Shown here: positions 26,495 through 37,108 of the stretch, in pieces | Layout: each line of letters opens with the position of its first letter | Numbering within the stretch: the stretch's first letter is position 1 | NCBI RefSeq assembly: GCF_902167635.1 | Contig: NZ_CABHMS010000001.1 | Span: forward strand, 992,001-1,056,000 | DNA from: Chitinophaga vietnamensis | Lineage (GTDB): Bacteria; Bacteroidota; Bacteroidia; Chitinophagales; Chitinophagaceae | Direction of reading: 5' to 3' | Length of the DNA stretch: 64,000 bases | Program-made: the position numbers and the translations under genes | The notes under the pieces: generated by a model | Database searches by the model: none | What the model was told of the DNA's origin: nothing | Seen by the model: the letters and a program-made list of their open reading frames with translations, nothing else

Positions 26495-27082
26495 TTATTT
26501 GCGTTTGGCTTTCAGCATACGGCTGAAGAAAGCGGGCGTAACGCCGATGAAAGAGGCGATCTGTTGTTGTGTGAGTGCAGAGGCGATATGTGCATATTGC
26601 TGCTGGAATTTCTCGAAGCGCTCTGCTGCGGGCAGGCTCAGGATATCCACAATGCGTTGCTGGCTCACCGCAAAGGCGCGTTCTGTAAGGATGCGGAAGT
26701 AGCGCTCAAAAGCAGGCACTTTTTCCAATAGCTGCAACCGGTGCACTCTGGAGAGTAGCAAGGTATGCGTGGTTTCAATGGCTTCAATGAACAGGTTGCC
26801 CGGGTTACTGGATACATAACTCATCACATCTGCCACCCACCAGTCTTTCGAGGCAATGGTGAGAATATGTTGATCTCCTTTTTTATCTACGAGATAACTC
26901 TTGGCAAAGCCTTTACAGATAAAAGTGAAATTTGTGCAGGTATCGCCTTCGCGGAGGAGCAGCTCTTTTTTATAGTAGGTGCGTTCTTGTAACAGGGAGA
27001 GAAAATAGGATTTCTCCTCATCGCCAATGGTGATGTGTTTGTCGATGTTGTTGAGCAGGAGGAGACGGCCTTCAATATGCAT
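26495..27082 (-). CDS. Crp/Fnr-family transcriptional regulator
   Basis: 195 residues. The N-terminal cyclic-nucleotide-binding-like barrel contains YYKKELLLREGDTCTNFTFI and GFAKSYLVDKKGDQHILTIA. The C-terminal winged helix-turn-helix is ALTQQQIASFIGVTPAFFSR. No Fe-S cysteines or clear cAMP-binding arginine were found, so the signal is unknown. This is the divergent Bacteroidota subgroup. It probably acts on the downstream hydrolase and/or its own promoter. Confidence 0.85.
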   Translation of the reverse strand: MHIEGRLLLLNNIDKHITIGDEEKSYFLSLLQERTYYKKELLLREGDTCTNFTFICKGFAKSYLVDKKGDQHILTIASKDWWVADVMSYVSSNPGNLFIEAIETTHTLLLSRVHRLQLLEKVPAFERYFRILTERAFAVSQQRIVDILSLPAAERFEKFQQQYAHIASALTQQQIASFIGVTPAFFSRMLKAKRK

Positions 27083-27278
27083 CTTTCAATTTTAACACTG
27101 AAATAATTTTTTCAAGATACTTGTTTTTTCAAATTTAAATTTCCACCTTTATCCCGTTATTCCAATAGAACAATATCCTTATAACCAGATGAAAATAATA
27201 CAAATACATTAGTGCGCTATCTGTACTGAGTCATGGAGAAGAACACCCCCTTATACCAGCATTAATAGCGCATATCCA
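27083..27278 (+). promoter_or_regulatory. Leader upstream of the RHS operon
   Basis: 196 bases between divergent genes. AT-rich on the left. A weak inverted pair TGCGCTAT (near 27216) and ATAGCGCA (near 27266) could form a hairpin just before the start codon. No clear TAnnTTTG box was found for the plus strand, so the operon promoter is not identified. Confidence 0.3.
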
Positions 27279-29591
27279 TTGAAACATTTTATTTTATTGT
27301 TGTTTGTAGGCCTGTTTTGTGCTGCCCATACTTTTGCACAAGGTCCCCCCGCTATCAGCAAAGCTATTGTTGATACAGGCTACTACTATGTACGCGCGGG
27401 ATGTAAATCACAGATCATCGTGCCGCTACCTTTGTACGGCAAGAAAGATTCCGTGAAACCGGTGATCGTCCGCATGCGGCGCAAACCTGCTCCTGTCCAG
27501 CATTCGCCGTTGCTGACCATACATGGTAATATCATGTACGACCTGTATTATCAATCACGGGTAGATACGCCTTTCGTGGAAAAAGATATCTATCAGCATA
27601 CCGTGCAAACCTGGCTGGACATCACCGTCAAAGACAGATACCCGCTACGCGTAGCCTTCAGCACGCAGATGGGCAACTCTTCGCTGTTCAGAAATATCAC
27701 CGGCATCAACTTGCAATACTCCAATAAGGATCTGAAGAACATGATCCTTGCACGTGCAAAAAACTGGGATGCCAGTAAATTGAAACAAATACAGGAGCTG
27801 GCAAAGCTCCGGGATAAGCTCAATGGCCTGTCTGACCAGCTTTCCGGGCTGAAAGGATGGCTCTCTTCTCCCTCACAGTTACAACGCCTGATAGAAGAGA
27901 GAGAACGTATTTATTATCGCATCAAAGATACGGCGTTCAGAAAACTGGATGAAGTTACGCAAATAGGACGCGCAGGCACTTACGATATTGCGAGTATCAT
28001 CAAAAGCCGTCATGTGCCGGACAGCCTGCAGCAACGCTGGCTGAACACTGCACCAGCCATAGATACCAGCTTCCCTGTACTGAAAGCCTATCAGCAAAAA
28101 CAGCACGAAGCCGACTCGCTGGAGAAAGAGATGTCTAAAGCCGAGGCCCGCTACTGGTCGATGCAAAAGAAGTATGGCCAGAAGAAAGCTACACTGATGG
28201 ACGTGCTTACGCACAGCCGCAATAATAAAGAACTGACAGAAGGCCTGTCGGAGCTCAACCTGCCGGATAGCGTGCTGCCCAAAGGTTATCGCACGCTTTT
28301 ATCCATCCGGTCTTTTGGCATAGGGCGCACCATGGTGAACTATTCCGAGCTGACCGCGAAAGATATCAGTATCACGGGTGTGCAGATGGAATACAATCCT
28401 TCCTGGTATGTGGCCTTCGCTACAGGCGCGGTGGACTATCGTTTCCGCAACTATGTGGTAAATGAAGCCCGGCCTAAACAATACCTGAACCTGTTACGCG
28501 CGGGCATTGGAATGAAGGAAGGCAACAATATTATCCTTACGTGGTACACCGGCAAACGACAGGTATATAACATGAATACCAATGTGGTGCCTGGTGAAGA
28601 GGTGAGCGTTAACAACAACATCATGGGCGTTTCCCTGGAAGGGCAGTGGCGGCTCTGGAAGAATACCTACCTGACCGGAGAGGCGGCGAAATCATCGCTT
28701 CCGTATTATGCCCGGCAGGGAAGCCATAGCAGCGCTTTTAACAGCATGCTTAACTTCAACAGCCATTCCAATGAAGCCTATGCAGCAAAATTCGCTACCA
28801 TACTACCGTTCACGGATACACGTATTTCGGCGATGTACAAGCTGATGGGAAGTGATTTTCAGTCGTTCAGTTTGTATACTACCGGCTCGCGGCAAACCGC
28901 CTGGAACATGAGAGTGGATCAGCCGCTGTTCCGCCGCAGGCTTACATTGACCGGCGCCATCAGGAAAAATGATTACGTCACCTACCTGCAACCGGCCAAT
29001 TACCAGAGTAATACGGTATTCAAAAGCATACAGGCCACCATGCGTATTCCGCGCTGGCCCGTGATCACGGTGGCTTACCAGCCATCGTCGCAACTGATGA
29101 AACTTGGTGATGGCCGTTTCATGGAGAACCTCTTCTATACGCTCTCCGGTAATGCCAGCTATTTCTATAAGTATAAGGGCGTGATGATGAGCAGTGTGTT
29201 GTCGTATTCACAATTCTACAACCACAAGGAAGACAGCAATTTTGTGTATTTCAACAGCCGTAACCTGGTGGCCAATCATACGATATTCCTTTCGCGGTTT
29301 ACGCTCAATGGTATGTTGTCGGCCGCTGTGAATGAGGAATACGGCTTGTATGGCGCCGCCGGCGACGTATCGTGGAAGATAAAACGCTGGCTCGAAGCAG
29401 GCGGGGGATTGAAATACAACCGGCAAACGGTGTATCATATTCAGCAGCTGGGATATACCGCCAGTATGCGCGTACAGATACCCTATTTCGGGGAACTGGC
29501 CATGATGGCCGACAAGGGATTCATTCCCGGACCAAATAAAAAATTAGTACCAAATAATACAGGACGATTAACCTATACCAGGATATTTTAA
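27279..29591 (+). CDS. Large exported coiled-coil/beta-barrel-like protein heading the RHS operon
   Basis: 770 residues, starting at a TTG codon with the signal peptide MKHFILLLFVGLFCAAHTFA. Residues of about 155-300 are charged and heptad-like (LKQIQELAKLRDKLNGLSDQ, ADSLEKEMSKAEARYWSMQK), predicting a coiled coil. From about 340 onward the strands alternate in polarity and end RLTYTRIF with a terminal Phe, as in outer-membrane barrels. No family name is recognised. Position at the head of the RHS operon suggests an outer-membrane partner, possibly a conduit or anchor for the RHS proteins. That is inference. Confidence 0.6.
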   Translation: MKHFILLLFVGLFCAAHTFAQGPPAISKAIVDTGYYYVRAGCKSQIIVPLPLYGKKDSVKPVIVRMRRKPAPVQHSPLLTIHGNIMYDLYYQSRVDTPFVEKDIYQHTVQTWLDITVKDRYPLRVAFSTQMGNSSLFRNITGINLQYSNKDLKNMILARAKNWDASKLKQIQELAKLRDKLNGLSDQLSGLKGWLSSPSQLQRLIEERERIYYRIKDTAFRKLDEVTQIGRAGTYDIASIIKSRHVPDSLQQRWLNTAPAIDTSFPVLKAYQQKQHEADSLEKEMSKAEARYWSMQKKYGQKKATLMDVLTHSRNNKELTEGLSELNLPDSVLPKGYRTLLSIRSFGIGRTMVNYSELTAKDISITGVQMEYNPSWYVAFATGAVDYRFRNYVVNEARPKQYLNLLRAGIGMKEGNNIILTWYTGKRQVYNMNTNVVPGEEVSVNNNIMGVSLEGQWRLWKNTYLTGEAAKSSLPYYARQGSHSSAFNSMLNFNSHSNEAYAAKFATILPFTDTRISAMYKLMGSDFQSFSLYTTGSRQTAWNMRVDQPLFRRRLTLTGAIRKNDYVTYLQPANYQSNTVFKSIQATMRIPRWPVITVAYQPSSQLMKLGDGRFMENLFYTLSGNASYFYKYKGVMMSSVLSYSQFYNHKEDSNFVYFNSRNLVANHTIFLSRFTLNGMLSAAVNEEYGLYGAAGDVSWKIKRWLEAGGGLKYNRQTVYHIQQLGYTASMRVQIPYFGELAMMADKGFIPGPNKKLVPNNTGRLTYTRIF

Positions 29592-29593
29592 CT

Positions 29594-30709
29594 ATGAAAA
29601 AATCCAGAACCATACGCAGACTCGCATGCTGGATGCTTTGTCTGTTGTTTGTTACAAACGCAAGCGCCCAGGTAACGATGGCAGTTCAGGTGCCTCCTGC
29701 CGGTGTGATGCAGCAATCGCAATTATGGAATATGATGCTGGTGAACGCCGCTACCAATACGGTGAGCGTGCGTATCATGCTACGCCTCACAGATGCCGGC
29801 AATGCACAGCCGGTGCTCACTGCCGTTACGCGCAGCATCCCGCTCAGCCCCGGTGGCCGGCAGTTGCAACTGAAAGATATCAACCCGGTGCAGTATGAGT
29901 ATTTGTCGCCCGTGGCCGACAGAAGGGAGAATGGCCTCCTGGCGCCGGGCAACTACGTCGCCTGTTACAGTGTGATGATAGACGGCGACAAGAGCGAGAA
30001 GCCTGCGGTAGAAGATTGTATTCCTTTCACGGTGGAGCCGGTGAGCCCGCCCCTGCTCAATACACCGGAGGATACTGCCAGACTGGAAACAAGGCTGCCA
30101 CAGTTTTCATGGCTGCCGCCCGCTCCGCTGAACCTCTTCACAGATCTCAACTATGAACTAAGAGTAGTAGAGGTACGGGCGGATCAATCAGCCGCAGAAG
30201 CCATCCAGCAGAACATCCCGGTTTATATCGGTACCGGCTTGCGCAACCCGGTCATGACCTATCCTTCCGGCGCCGTAGCACTGGATACCGGCCGCACCTA
30301 TGCCTGGATGGTGATTGCCAACAATGGCCGCCTGTTTGCCGCACAAACAGAAGTGTGGACTTTCAGCCTGAAAGATACCTCGATCGCTAAAACCCCCGAT
30401 GACGGCGGCTATGTACTGTTGAAAAGAGAGATAGACGGCGTGATGGGCAATTGCAGCGGCGCCCTGAAATGTATCTATGTCAACGATCCTGGTGATGATA
30501 ATGTGCGTTATGAGATCATTGCGCTGGATGATGAAAACCAGGTGGCGCAATCCGGCAGCTTTCATCTCTCTCATGGTGATAACCGCCTGGAACTGCAGCT
30601 GGGCAAAGGCCGGCGATTGGCTGCTGGCAAGCATTACACCTTTGTGCTGTACAACTCGCGGAATGAACAATGGCGAATGAATTTCGCGTTCAACCCCATT
30701 CAACAATAA
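29594..30709 (+). CDS. Exported fibronectin-like protein in the RHS operon
   Basis: 371 residues with a signal peptide (cleavage after NASAQ near 26). The middle part (about 150-200) reads like an FN3-type domain (TRLPQFSWLPPAPLNLFTDL, NYELRVVEVRADQS) and the C terminus is a beta sandwich (YEIIALDDENQVAQSGSFHL, HYTFVLYNSRNEQW). No catalytic residues are evident. It begins 2 bases after the previous stop, so the two are translationally linked. Families like this often accompany large surface proteins in Chitinophaga, but the role is unknown. Confidence 0.6.
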   Translation: MKKSRTIRRLACWMLCLLFVTNASAQVTMAVQVPPAGVMQQSQLWNMMLVNAATNTVSVRIMLRLTDAGNAQPVLTAVTRSIPLSPGGRQLQLKDINPVQYEYLSPVADRRENGLLAPGNYVACYSVMIDGDKSEKPAVEDCIPFTVEPVSPPLLNTPEDTARLETRLPQFSWLPPAPLNLFTDLNYELRVVEVRADQSAAEAIQQNIPVYIGTGLRNPVMTYPSGAVALDTGRTYAWMVIANNGRLFAAQTEVWTFSLKDTSIAKTPDDGGYVLLKREIDGVMGNCSGALKCIYVNDPGDDNVRYEIIALDDENQVAQSGSFHLSHGDNRLELQLGKGRRLAAGKHYTFVLYNSRNEQWRMNFAFNPIQQ

Positions 30710-30740
30710 TATTTTTACAAGCTCCCTATACAGATCAGAT

Positions 30741-33700
30741 ATGATATTGGCATTCGTTGAGAAAGGCAAGAAAGTGATCGCATATACGATGCTCTCGCTC
30801 ATCTATTTCGAGAGTGTGATACCTGCCCATGCGATCGGCAGGCCCTTCGACCCGCACGTAATTGAAAGCAGTGCGCTGCACCCTTCCGCAGCAAAGCCGG
30901 CAGCAGCGCCACTTAGCGGCACTGCTGTGAAAAATATAGCCCGCCGCGGCGATCTCGGCGGCCCTACACAACCGGAGATGACGGGCTTCCACGCTTCCGG
31001 CAATGATAACATGGTAGATCTCTTCACCGGCGATTTTTCCTATACCATCCCGCTGATGGATGTGGGTGGATATCCCTTGACCTTAGGTTACAACAGCGGC
31101 GTATACGCCGACCAGGAAGCCAGCTGGGTAGGCCTCGGCTGGACACTCAACCCTGGCGCCATCAACAGGAACATGCGCGGCCTGCCCGATGATTTCAATG
31201 GTACAGACTCTATCAAAAAAGATATGTCTGTGAAGATGAACAAGACCGTTGGCGTTACAGTGGGCGCAGATCTTGAGATAGCAGGTATGCCGCAGGGAAG
31301 CAACTCTATCCTGAAATTTGGCGCAGGCGCCTCTTTGGGCGTATTCCACAACACCTACCGCGGATGGGGACTGGAAAACAGTTTGAATACCTCCATCGCT
31401 GCGGGTAGCAAAAGCATGGGCGCTTTTACCGGTGGTTTATCTCTCAATAACAACTCGCAGGAAGGATTTACCATATCTCCTTCCGTAGGTTTCAGATATA
31501 CTGAACATGAAGCACTAGAAAAAGGTGGCTATAGCGGTAGCCTATCGATAGGTACTGCTTATAATTCACGTTCAGGGATGAAGGGACTGCAATTCTCTGC
31601 TGGCGTGAGGTTGACAGATGCGCAGATCAAAATGGACGACCGGACCTTACATATGCGTGGCCTGAGTATTCCGGCATCAGCAAGTATCTCTTTTGCACAT
31701 CCCGGATATACTCCTACCATCACCATGCCTTTCACCAGCAGGCTAACCACCGTGAACTTCAGGGCCGGTGTGGAATTGGAGATCTTCACACCGAGTATTG
31801 CATTGGGTGGATATGTTACCAAGCAATACCTCGCGGATGCAGATAAACACATGTCTATTCCTGCTTATGGATATCTCAACTACCAGAACGGCATCAGGAA
31901 TATCAATGCCCTGCTTGATTTCAACCGGGAAAAAGAAATCCCTTATCGCGAGTCACCGCCGGTGCCGCATATCGCCATTCCATCTTATACCTATGATATC
32001 TTCTCGATGTCGGGAGAGGGCACTGGTGGCATGTTCCGTGCGTTCAGGGGAGATATCGGTTATGTATTCGATCATCAGATGCAGACACGCGATGTATCTG
32101 ACCGCTACAGCGGCGATGTGGCTTTTGGCTCTACTTTCCATGCGGGCGTTGATCTTACCTTCACGCACTCGGTTACACGCTCCGCTTTGTGGGAAGAACA
32201 GAACCCGCTGGCAAGAACGATCGCCTTCAGAAAATCTGACAGAAGCTTTGAAGCATCCTATTTTAAAAATCCGGGTGAGAAAACAGCAAACAACAAAGCC
32301 TTTTATGATGCGATCGGTGGCGATGCGCCAGTAACCGTACGCCTGTATCAACCCGATCGCAGCAGCCCAACGATCACCACCACCAACAAGCTGACGCCAT
32401 ATGCCAGCGGCTTGCCGGGCAACGACGTGACGCTCAACAGCCAGAATGTGGTGAAGCAGCAGCGCGATAAACGTACCCAGGTGATCTCTTACCTCACCGC
32501 CGCAGAAGCCAGCGAAGTGGGCTTGTCGAAATATATTGAAAGCTATGCATTGAACAGTTTCGGTATCAACCGCTGCAATGTACCAGTGCCCAGCGATGCC
32601 GGCAACAACCCCGTACACGGTTTGAATGCAAGTTATTATGCCAGTACCGACCTGAGTGGTCCGGTAATCATCAAGCGTATTGACCCGCAGTTAAATTTCA
32701 GCAGCAGCGGTAATAGTAATGTTACCTCATTTAACTATACCGGTGTGGACAGACCATTAGGCACCAATTTTTCCGCCCGCTGGACTGGCCGTTTCCTGGC
32801 GCCTGTTTCCGGGCAGTACGTTTTTTATTCTCTCTATGATGATGGATCAAGATTGACGATCAACGATAGTACTTTCCACGACAGAATGGTAGAAGATCCT
32901 AATTCAAGATATGATACCATGAACCTCGAAGCCGGCAAGCTCTATAACATCAGGATGGAATACTACAATGGTCCTGGCGACGCCACCATGAGGCTACAAT
33001 GGAAGTATGGTAATATGACCGCCTTCGAACCCATGCCTACCAATGTGTTCTTTGCCTCGCCGGCAGTGGATTCCGCGCGAACGGATATCGTGATGCGGGA
33101 GCGACGCGTCAACGCTTTCAGAAAACCCAATCACATCTCTGAAATCGATGTGCTCAACGCAGACGGAAAAAGATATGTGTATGGTATCCCGGTATATAAC
33201 CTGGAACAGAAAGAAAGTACTTTCTCTATACCGCAATCTTCCGGTGATGTTAACACCGGCCTGGCCACTTACACCGGCACAGACGATTCTTTCGGTAACA
33301 CGAACGGACGTGATAACTATTACTCCGCCGAAACAATGCCGGCTTACGCGCATTCCTTCCTGCTTACCGGCATCTTATCTCCCGATTATGTAGATGTAAC
33401 CGGCGACGGTATTACCGATGATGACGCAGGAGATGCCATCCGTTTCAATTATACGAAAGTTGCGGGCATCAACAATCCTTATAAATGGCGTACGCCTTAC
33501 AGCAACAAAGCCAATTACAATGAAGGCCTCCGGACAGATAACCTGGACGATAAAGCCAGCTATGTATATGGCAAGAAAGAGCTGTGGTACCTGAACTCCG
33601 TAGAGTCCAAGAATATGATCGCGGTATTTACTTTGCAGGACCGTAGCGACTTACAGCAGATGGATTCTGCCGGCGTGAGATCGAATGGCAATGCTAAATG

Positions 33701-36700
33701 CCTGAAGCGGATCGACCTGTATACGAAAGCAGATTTTCTCAAGAACCCGGGCAAAACAACGCCTATAAAGACAGTCAACTTTGAATATACCTATGCGCTT
33801 TGTCCTGATCCCAACAATGGCAACGTTGGCAAACTGACCCTCTCAAAAGTATGGTTTACTTATAACGGCAGTACCAAAGGGAAAAGGAATGCGTATGTAT
33901 TCAACTATAATGCTAACAATCCTGCTTATGGTTTCAGGAATTATGACCGTTGGGGTAACTATAAATCTGCCAGCGATAATCCTGGCGGCATCAGCAACCC
34001 GGATTTTCCTTATGCCCTGCAAGATAGCACCAAAGCGGCTTACAACGCCGCCGCCTGGACGCTGGATTCCATTGTTACGCCATCCGGGAGTCGTATCAAA
34101 GTGACTTATGAAAGTGATGATTATGCTTATGTGCAGAACAAGCGCGCCATGCAGATGTTCCGCATAGCGGGCTTCAGTAAAGACGTTCCGGCCACCCTCG
34201 CGGATGTGAAACAGGAATTGTATTATGCCGATATCACCGGCAACCGCGACTATCTCTATGTTTCCGTCAATGTGCCTTACCCGGTGGGCTCTGTGCAGGA
34301 GGTTTACAGCAGGTACCTGGAAGGCATCAATAACATGGCCTTCCGCCTGTATGTGCGGATGCCCGCCGATAAATACGGCAATGGCAGCGAGTTTGTGCCT
34401 TGCTATGGCAAGCCCGAAAAATGGGGCTATTACAATAATGGCAAAACCATCTGGATAAAATTGGTGAGCATCGATAAGAATGGCAAAGATGGTGGTGATT
34501 TCAGTCCGCTGGCCAAAGCGGCGCGACAGTTCCTGCGTCTCAACCTTCCTTCAAAAGCCTATCCGGGATCGGATGTAGGCGATAACCTCGACCTGGCAGA
34601 TGGTGTGAAAATATTGGTGGGCATGGCGGACAATATCAAGAACGCGTTCCGCTCTTTCGATGAAAGCGCCCGTAGTAAAGGGTGGGCAAAAAGTATCGAC
34701 ACCATGCGTTCTTTCGTTCGTCTTACTAATCCCTACCTGAAAAAGTATGGCGGCGGTTTGCGTGTGAAGCGTGTGGCCATCTGGGATCACTGGAATGCGA
34801 TGAGCGGACAGAAAGAATCGATGTATGGCCAGGAATATCAATACACCACCACCAAAAATATTAATGGTAATGATGTAGAGATCAGTAGCGGCGTGGCGAG
34901 CTATGAGCCTATCCTCGGGGGAGAAGAAAATCCTTTCCGGGTGCCTATCTCCTACACAGAACAGGTGGCGGCACTCGCGCCCGTTACATTGGGATATTCC
35001 GAAGAACCGCTGGGAGAGGGCTTCTTCCCCGCGCCTTCTGTAGGTTATAGTAAAGTAAGGGTGCGCTCTGTTAATACCAAGAACACGCGCTCTGCCAATG
35101 GTTTCAACGAAACCCGTTTCTATACGACCTATGATTTCCCTACTATCACTGACAGAACCACGCTGGACCCTGATACCAAAAAACGTTTCAAACCAGCGCT
35201 GGATGCGTTTCTGAAGATCAACGCCAGGCATTATATCGGCGTATCGCAAGGCTTCAAGATAGAGCTGAACGATATGAACGGAAAGGTGCGCTCACAAGCT
35301 GCCTATCCTGAAACCGATTCAAAAAACTGGACCACCTATACAGAGAACTTTTATAGAGTGGATGATCAGAACGCTACTTTCAAACACGTGAAGAATGATG
35401 TGCTGACGATCAATCCGAAAGGAGAGATCGACGCGAAAGCCGTGATCGGGAAAGATATTGAGCTGATGACAGATATGCGTGAAGAGCGTTCTGTTACCAA
35501 TGGTTATGATATTGCGATCAATACAGATTTCTTCACGGTCGGCCCCTGGCCTTTCCTGATACCTTCCCTGCTGAATATCGCGCAGCGTGAGGATAATATT
35601 TTCCGCTCGGTAGCCGCTACCAAATTGATCAACCGTCATGGTATCCTGGATAGCGTAGTGGTGATCGACAAAGGCAGCAAAGTAGTAACCCGCAACCTGC
35701 TCTATGATGCAGAAACCGGCGATCCGGTATTGACCAGCACACAAAACGAATACAACGACCCCATATTTAATTTCACCTATCCGGCAGGCTGGGTGTATGA
35801 TGGCATGAGCGGCGCTTACAAGAATATCAACGTCACCATTGATCATCTTGATTTCCGTGGTGGCAAGATTGTGAAAGGACTCACGTCCACGGATACACTG
35901 ACTAACTATTTCAGTCCCGGCGATGAACTGCTTGTATATACCAAGCCTAAAGTAGGCGGCACGGATTGCAATCCGCTGATCGCTACTTTCCCATCCACCG
36001 GTAAAATATGGACCATGGATGCGAAGATGATGCAGAACACCACACCTGACATCTACTTCCTGACGAAAGACGGCGACCCCTATAGCGGCAATGATGTGTC
36101 TTTAAAGATCATCCGTTCCGGCAGAAGGAATATCGCCGCTACAGGAGGTAGTGTTACCATGCTGGTGAATCCGCTGGTACAGGATGCCAATGGTAACTAC
36201 ACCTTTGTGATCAACAACAATAGTAAAGTGATCACTGCGGCCGCCAACGAGTTCAAACAAAACTGGAAAGTAAAAGATAAACGTAAACGGGTAGTGATTC
36301 CAGGCCTCGTGCCGAATGATGAGCTGGCGCGGTATTATACCCGTAATAACTGTACTGGCGGCACCTTTGGCAGTCCGGTACTGTTTAAAGTGAATGCTGC
36401 CACTTTCTTCGGGCCGGATAAAGATTCTGCTAACAGGATGGCATTGACTTACCTGGATACTAACGGTCAGGCATATGCAAATACGAATGGGCAATGTTTG
36501 TACGGGAATAATCCCAAGAGCGGCACATTTACCAAGAATGATTGCGGAGGTGCCCCCGGTTCCAGCGTAACTTATTCCGTACCACAGAATAAATATTTTG
36601 CTGCTACGCAAGCTGCTGCTGATTCATTGGCGCAAGCTGAAGTGGATAGTATGGGCCAGAGCTATGCAAACAGAGTGGGTACCTGTGGCGGATTCTATGC

Positions 36701-37100
36701 GAAGTTTACAGTGACGCAGGATAGTACGACGATAGATACCTATAAAGATAGTAATGATAAGATAATAGAGACAGATAAGACAACATTCAGCAGCGTAAGG
36801 ATTTATTTCTTTAAAGATGCTGCATGTACTATCCCGTTGAGCGTTACAGGGGTGCCTGTACAGCTGAAGTTTACGGAAACGAATTCTGGAAGCGGGAAAT
36901 ATGCTTCAACTGATCCCACTCCTTACATATATACTCAGAACTTTAATTGTAATGGTAGTACAGTGGTATTATTACCAGCTACTGTTACTGGTTCAGAGAG
37001 GCATGAACTGGGAGGCCCTCTGACCAGTGAAACAAATGACTATTTGTGGCGAACGGTTACAATTGAGTTGCTTCCTAATTCATTGTTTACCGTTAAATAA
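30741..37100 (+). CDS. 2119-residue exported PA14/DUF5977 protein of the RHS operon
   Basis: Signal-like N terminus (KVIAYTMLSLIYFESVIPAHA). Residues of about 85-155 hold the SpvB/TcdB-type start DLFTGDFSYTIPLMDVGGYP, LTLGYNSGVYADQEASWVGL and GWTLNPGAINRNMRGLPDDF. About 625-775 is a PA14 domain (GLNASYYASTDLSGPVI, RFLAPVSGQYVFYSLYDDGS, RMEYYNGPGDATMRLQWKYG). About 1863-1985 has two DUF5977 repeats of the form NxCxGGxFGxPVxFxVxAxxFF..GQAYANxNGxC. This resembles the B-component shell of Tc-like toxins, without its own RHS core tip. It starts 31 bases after the previous gene and probably assembles with the 2956-residue RHS protein. Confidence 0.7.
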   Translation: MILAFVEKGKKVIAYTMLSLIYFESVIPAHAIGRPFDPHVIESSALHPSAAKPAAAPLSGTAVKNIARRGDLGGPTQPEMTGFHASGNDNMVDLFTGDFSYTIPLMDVGGYPLTLGYNSGVYADQEASWVGLGWTLNPGAINRNMRGLPDDFNGTDSIKKDMSVKMNKTVGVTVGADLEIAGMPQGSNSILKFGAGASLGVFHNTYRGWGLENSLNTSIAAGSKSMGAFTGGLSLNNNSQEGFTISPSVGFRYTEHEALEKGGYSGSLSIGTAYNSRSGMKGLQFSAGVRLTDAQIKMDDRTLHMRGLSIPASASISFAHPGYTPTITMPFTSRLTTVNFRAGVELEIFTPSIALGGYVTKQYLADADKHMSIPAYGYLNYQNGIRNINALLDFNREKEIPYRESPPVPHIAIPSYTYDIFSMSGEGTGGMFRAFRGDIGYVFDHQMQTRDVSDRYSGDVAFGSTFHAGVDLTFTHSVTRSALWEEQNPLARTIAFRKSDRSFEASYFKNPGEKTANNKAFYDAIGGDAPVTVRLYQPDRSSPTITTTNKLTPYASGLPGNDVTLNSQNVVKQQRDKRTQVISYLTAAEASEVGLSKYIESYALNSFGINRCNVPVPSDAGNNPVHGLNASYYASTDLSGPVIIKRIDPQLNFSSSGNSNVTSFNYTGVDRPLGTNFSARWTGRFLAPVSGQYVFYSLYDDGSRLTINDSTFHDRMVEDPNSRYDTMNLEAGKLYNIRMEYYNGPGDATMRLQWKYGNMTAFEPMPTNVFFASPAVDSARTDIVMRERRVNAFRKPNHISEIDVLNADGKRYVYGIPVYNLEQKESTFSIPQSSGDVNTGLATYTGTDDSFGNTNGRDNYYSAETMPAYAHSFLLTGILSPDYVDVTGDGITDDDAGDAIRFNYTKVAGINNPYKWRTPYSNKANYNEGLRTDNLDDKASYVYGKKELWYLNSVESKNMIAVFTLQDRSDLQQMDSAGVRSNGNAKCLKRIDLYTKADFLKNPGKTTPIKTVNFEYTYALCPDPNNGNVGKLTLSKVWFTYNGSTKGKRNAYVFNYNANNPAYGFRNYDRWGNYKSASDNPGGISNPDFPYALQDSTKAAYNAAAWTLDSIVTPSGSRIKVTYESDDYAYVQNKRAMQMFRIAGFSKDVPATLADVKQELYYADITGNRDYLYVSVNVPYPVGSVQEVYSRYLEGINNMAFRLYVRMPADKYGNGSEFVPCYGKPEKWGYYNNGKTIWIKLVSIDKNGKDGGDFSPLAKAARQFLRLNLPSKAYPGSDVGDNLDLADGVKILVGMADNIKNAFRSFDESARSKGWAKSIDTMRSFVRLTNPYLKKYGGGLRVKRVAIWDHWNAMSGQKESMYGQEYQYTTTKNINGNDVEISSGVASYEPILGGEENPFRVPISYTEQVAALAPVTLGYSEEPLGEGFFPAPSVGYSKVRVRSVNTKNTRSANGFNETRFYTTYDFPTITDRTTLDPDTKKRFKPALDAFLKINARHYIGVSQGFKIELNDMNGKVRSQAAYPETDSKNWTTYTENFYRVDDQNATFKHVKNDVLTINPKGEIDAKAVIGKDIELMTDMREERSVTNGYDIAINTDFFTVGPWPFLIPSLLNIAQREDNIFRSVAATKLINRHGILDSVVVIDKGSKVVTRNLLYDAETGDPVLTSTQNEYNDPIFNFTYPAGWVYDGMSGAYKNINVTIDHLDFRGGKIVKGLTSTDTLTNYFSPGDELLVYTKPKVGGTDCNPLIATFPSTGKIWTMDAKMMQNTTPDIYFLTKDGDPYSGNDVSLKIIRSGRRNIAATGGSVTMLVNPLVQDANGNYTFVINNNSKVITAAANEFKQNWKVKDKRKRVVIPGLVPNDELARYYTRNNCTGGTFGSPVLFKVNAATFFGPDKDSANRMALTYLDTNGQAYANTNGQCLYGNNPKSGTFTKNDCGGAPGSSVTYSVPQNKYFAATQAAADSLAQAEVDSMGQSYANRVGTCGGFYAKFTVTQDSTTIDTYKDSNDKIIETDKTTFSSVRIYFFKDAACTIPLSVTGVPVQLKFTETNSGSGKYASTDPTPYIYTQNFNCNGSTVVLLPATVTGSERHELGGPLTSETNDYLWRTVTIELLPNSLFTVK

Positions 37101-37108
37101 TTCGACTT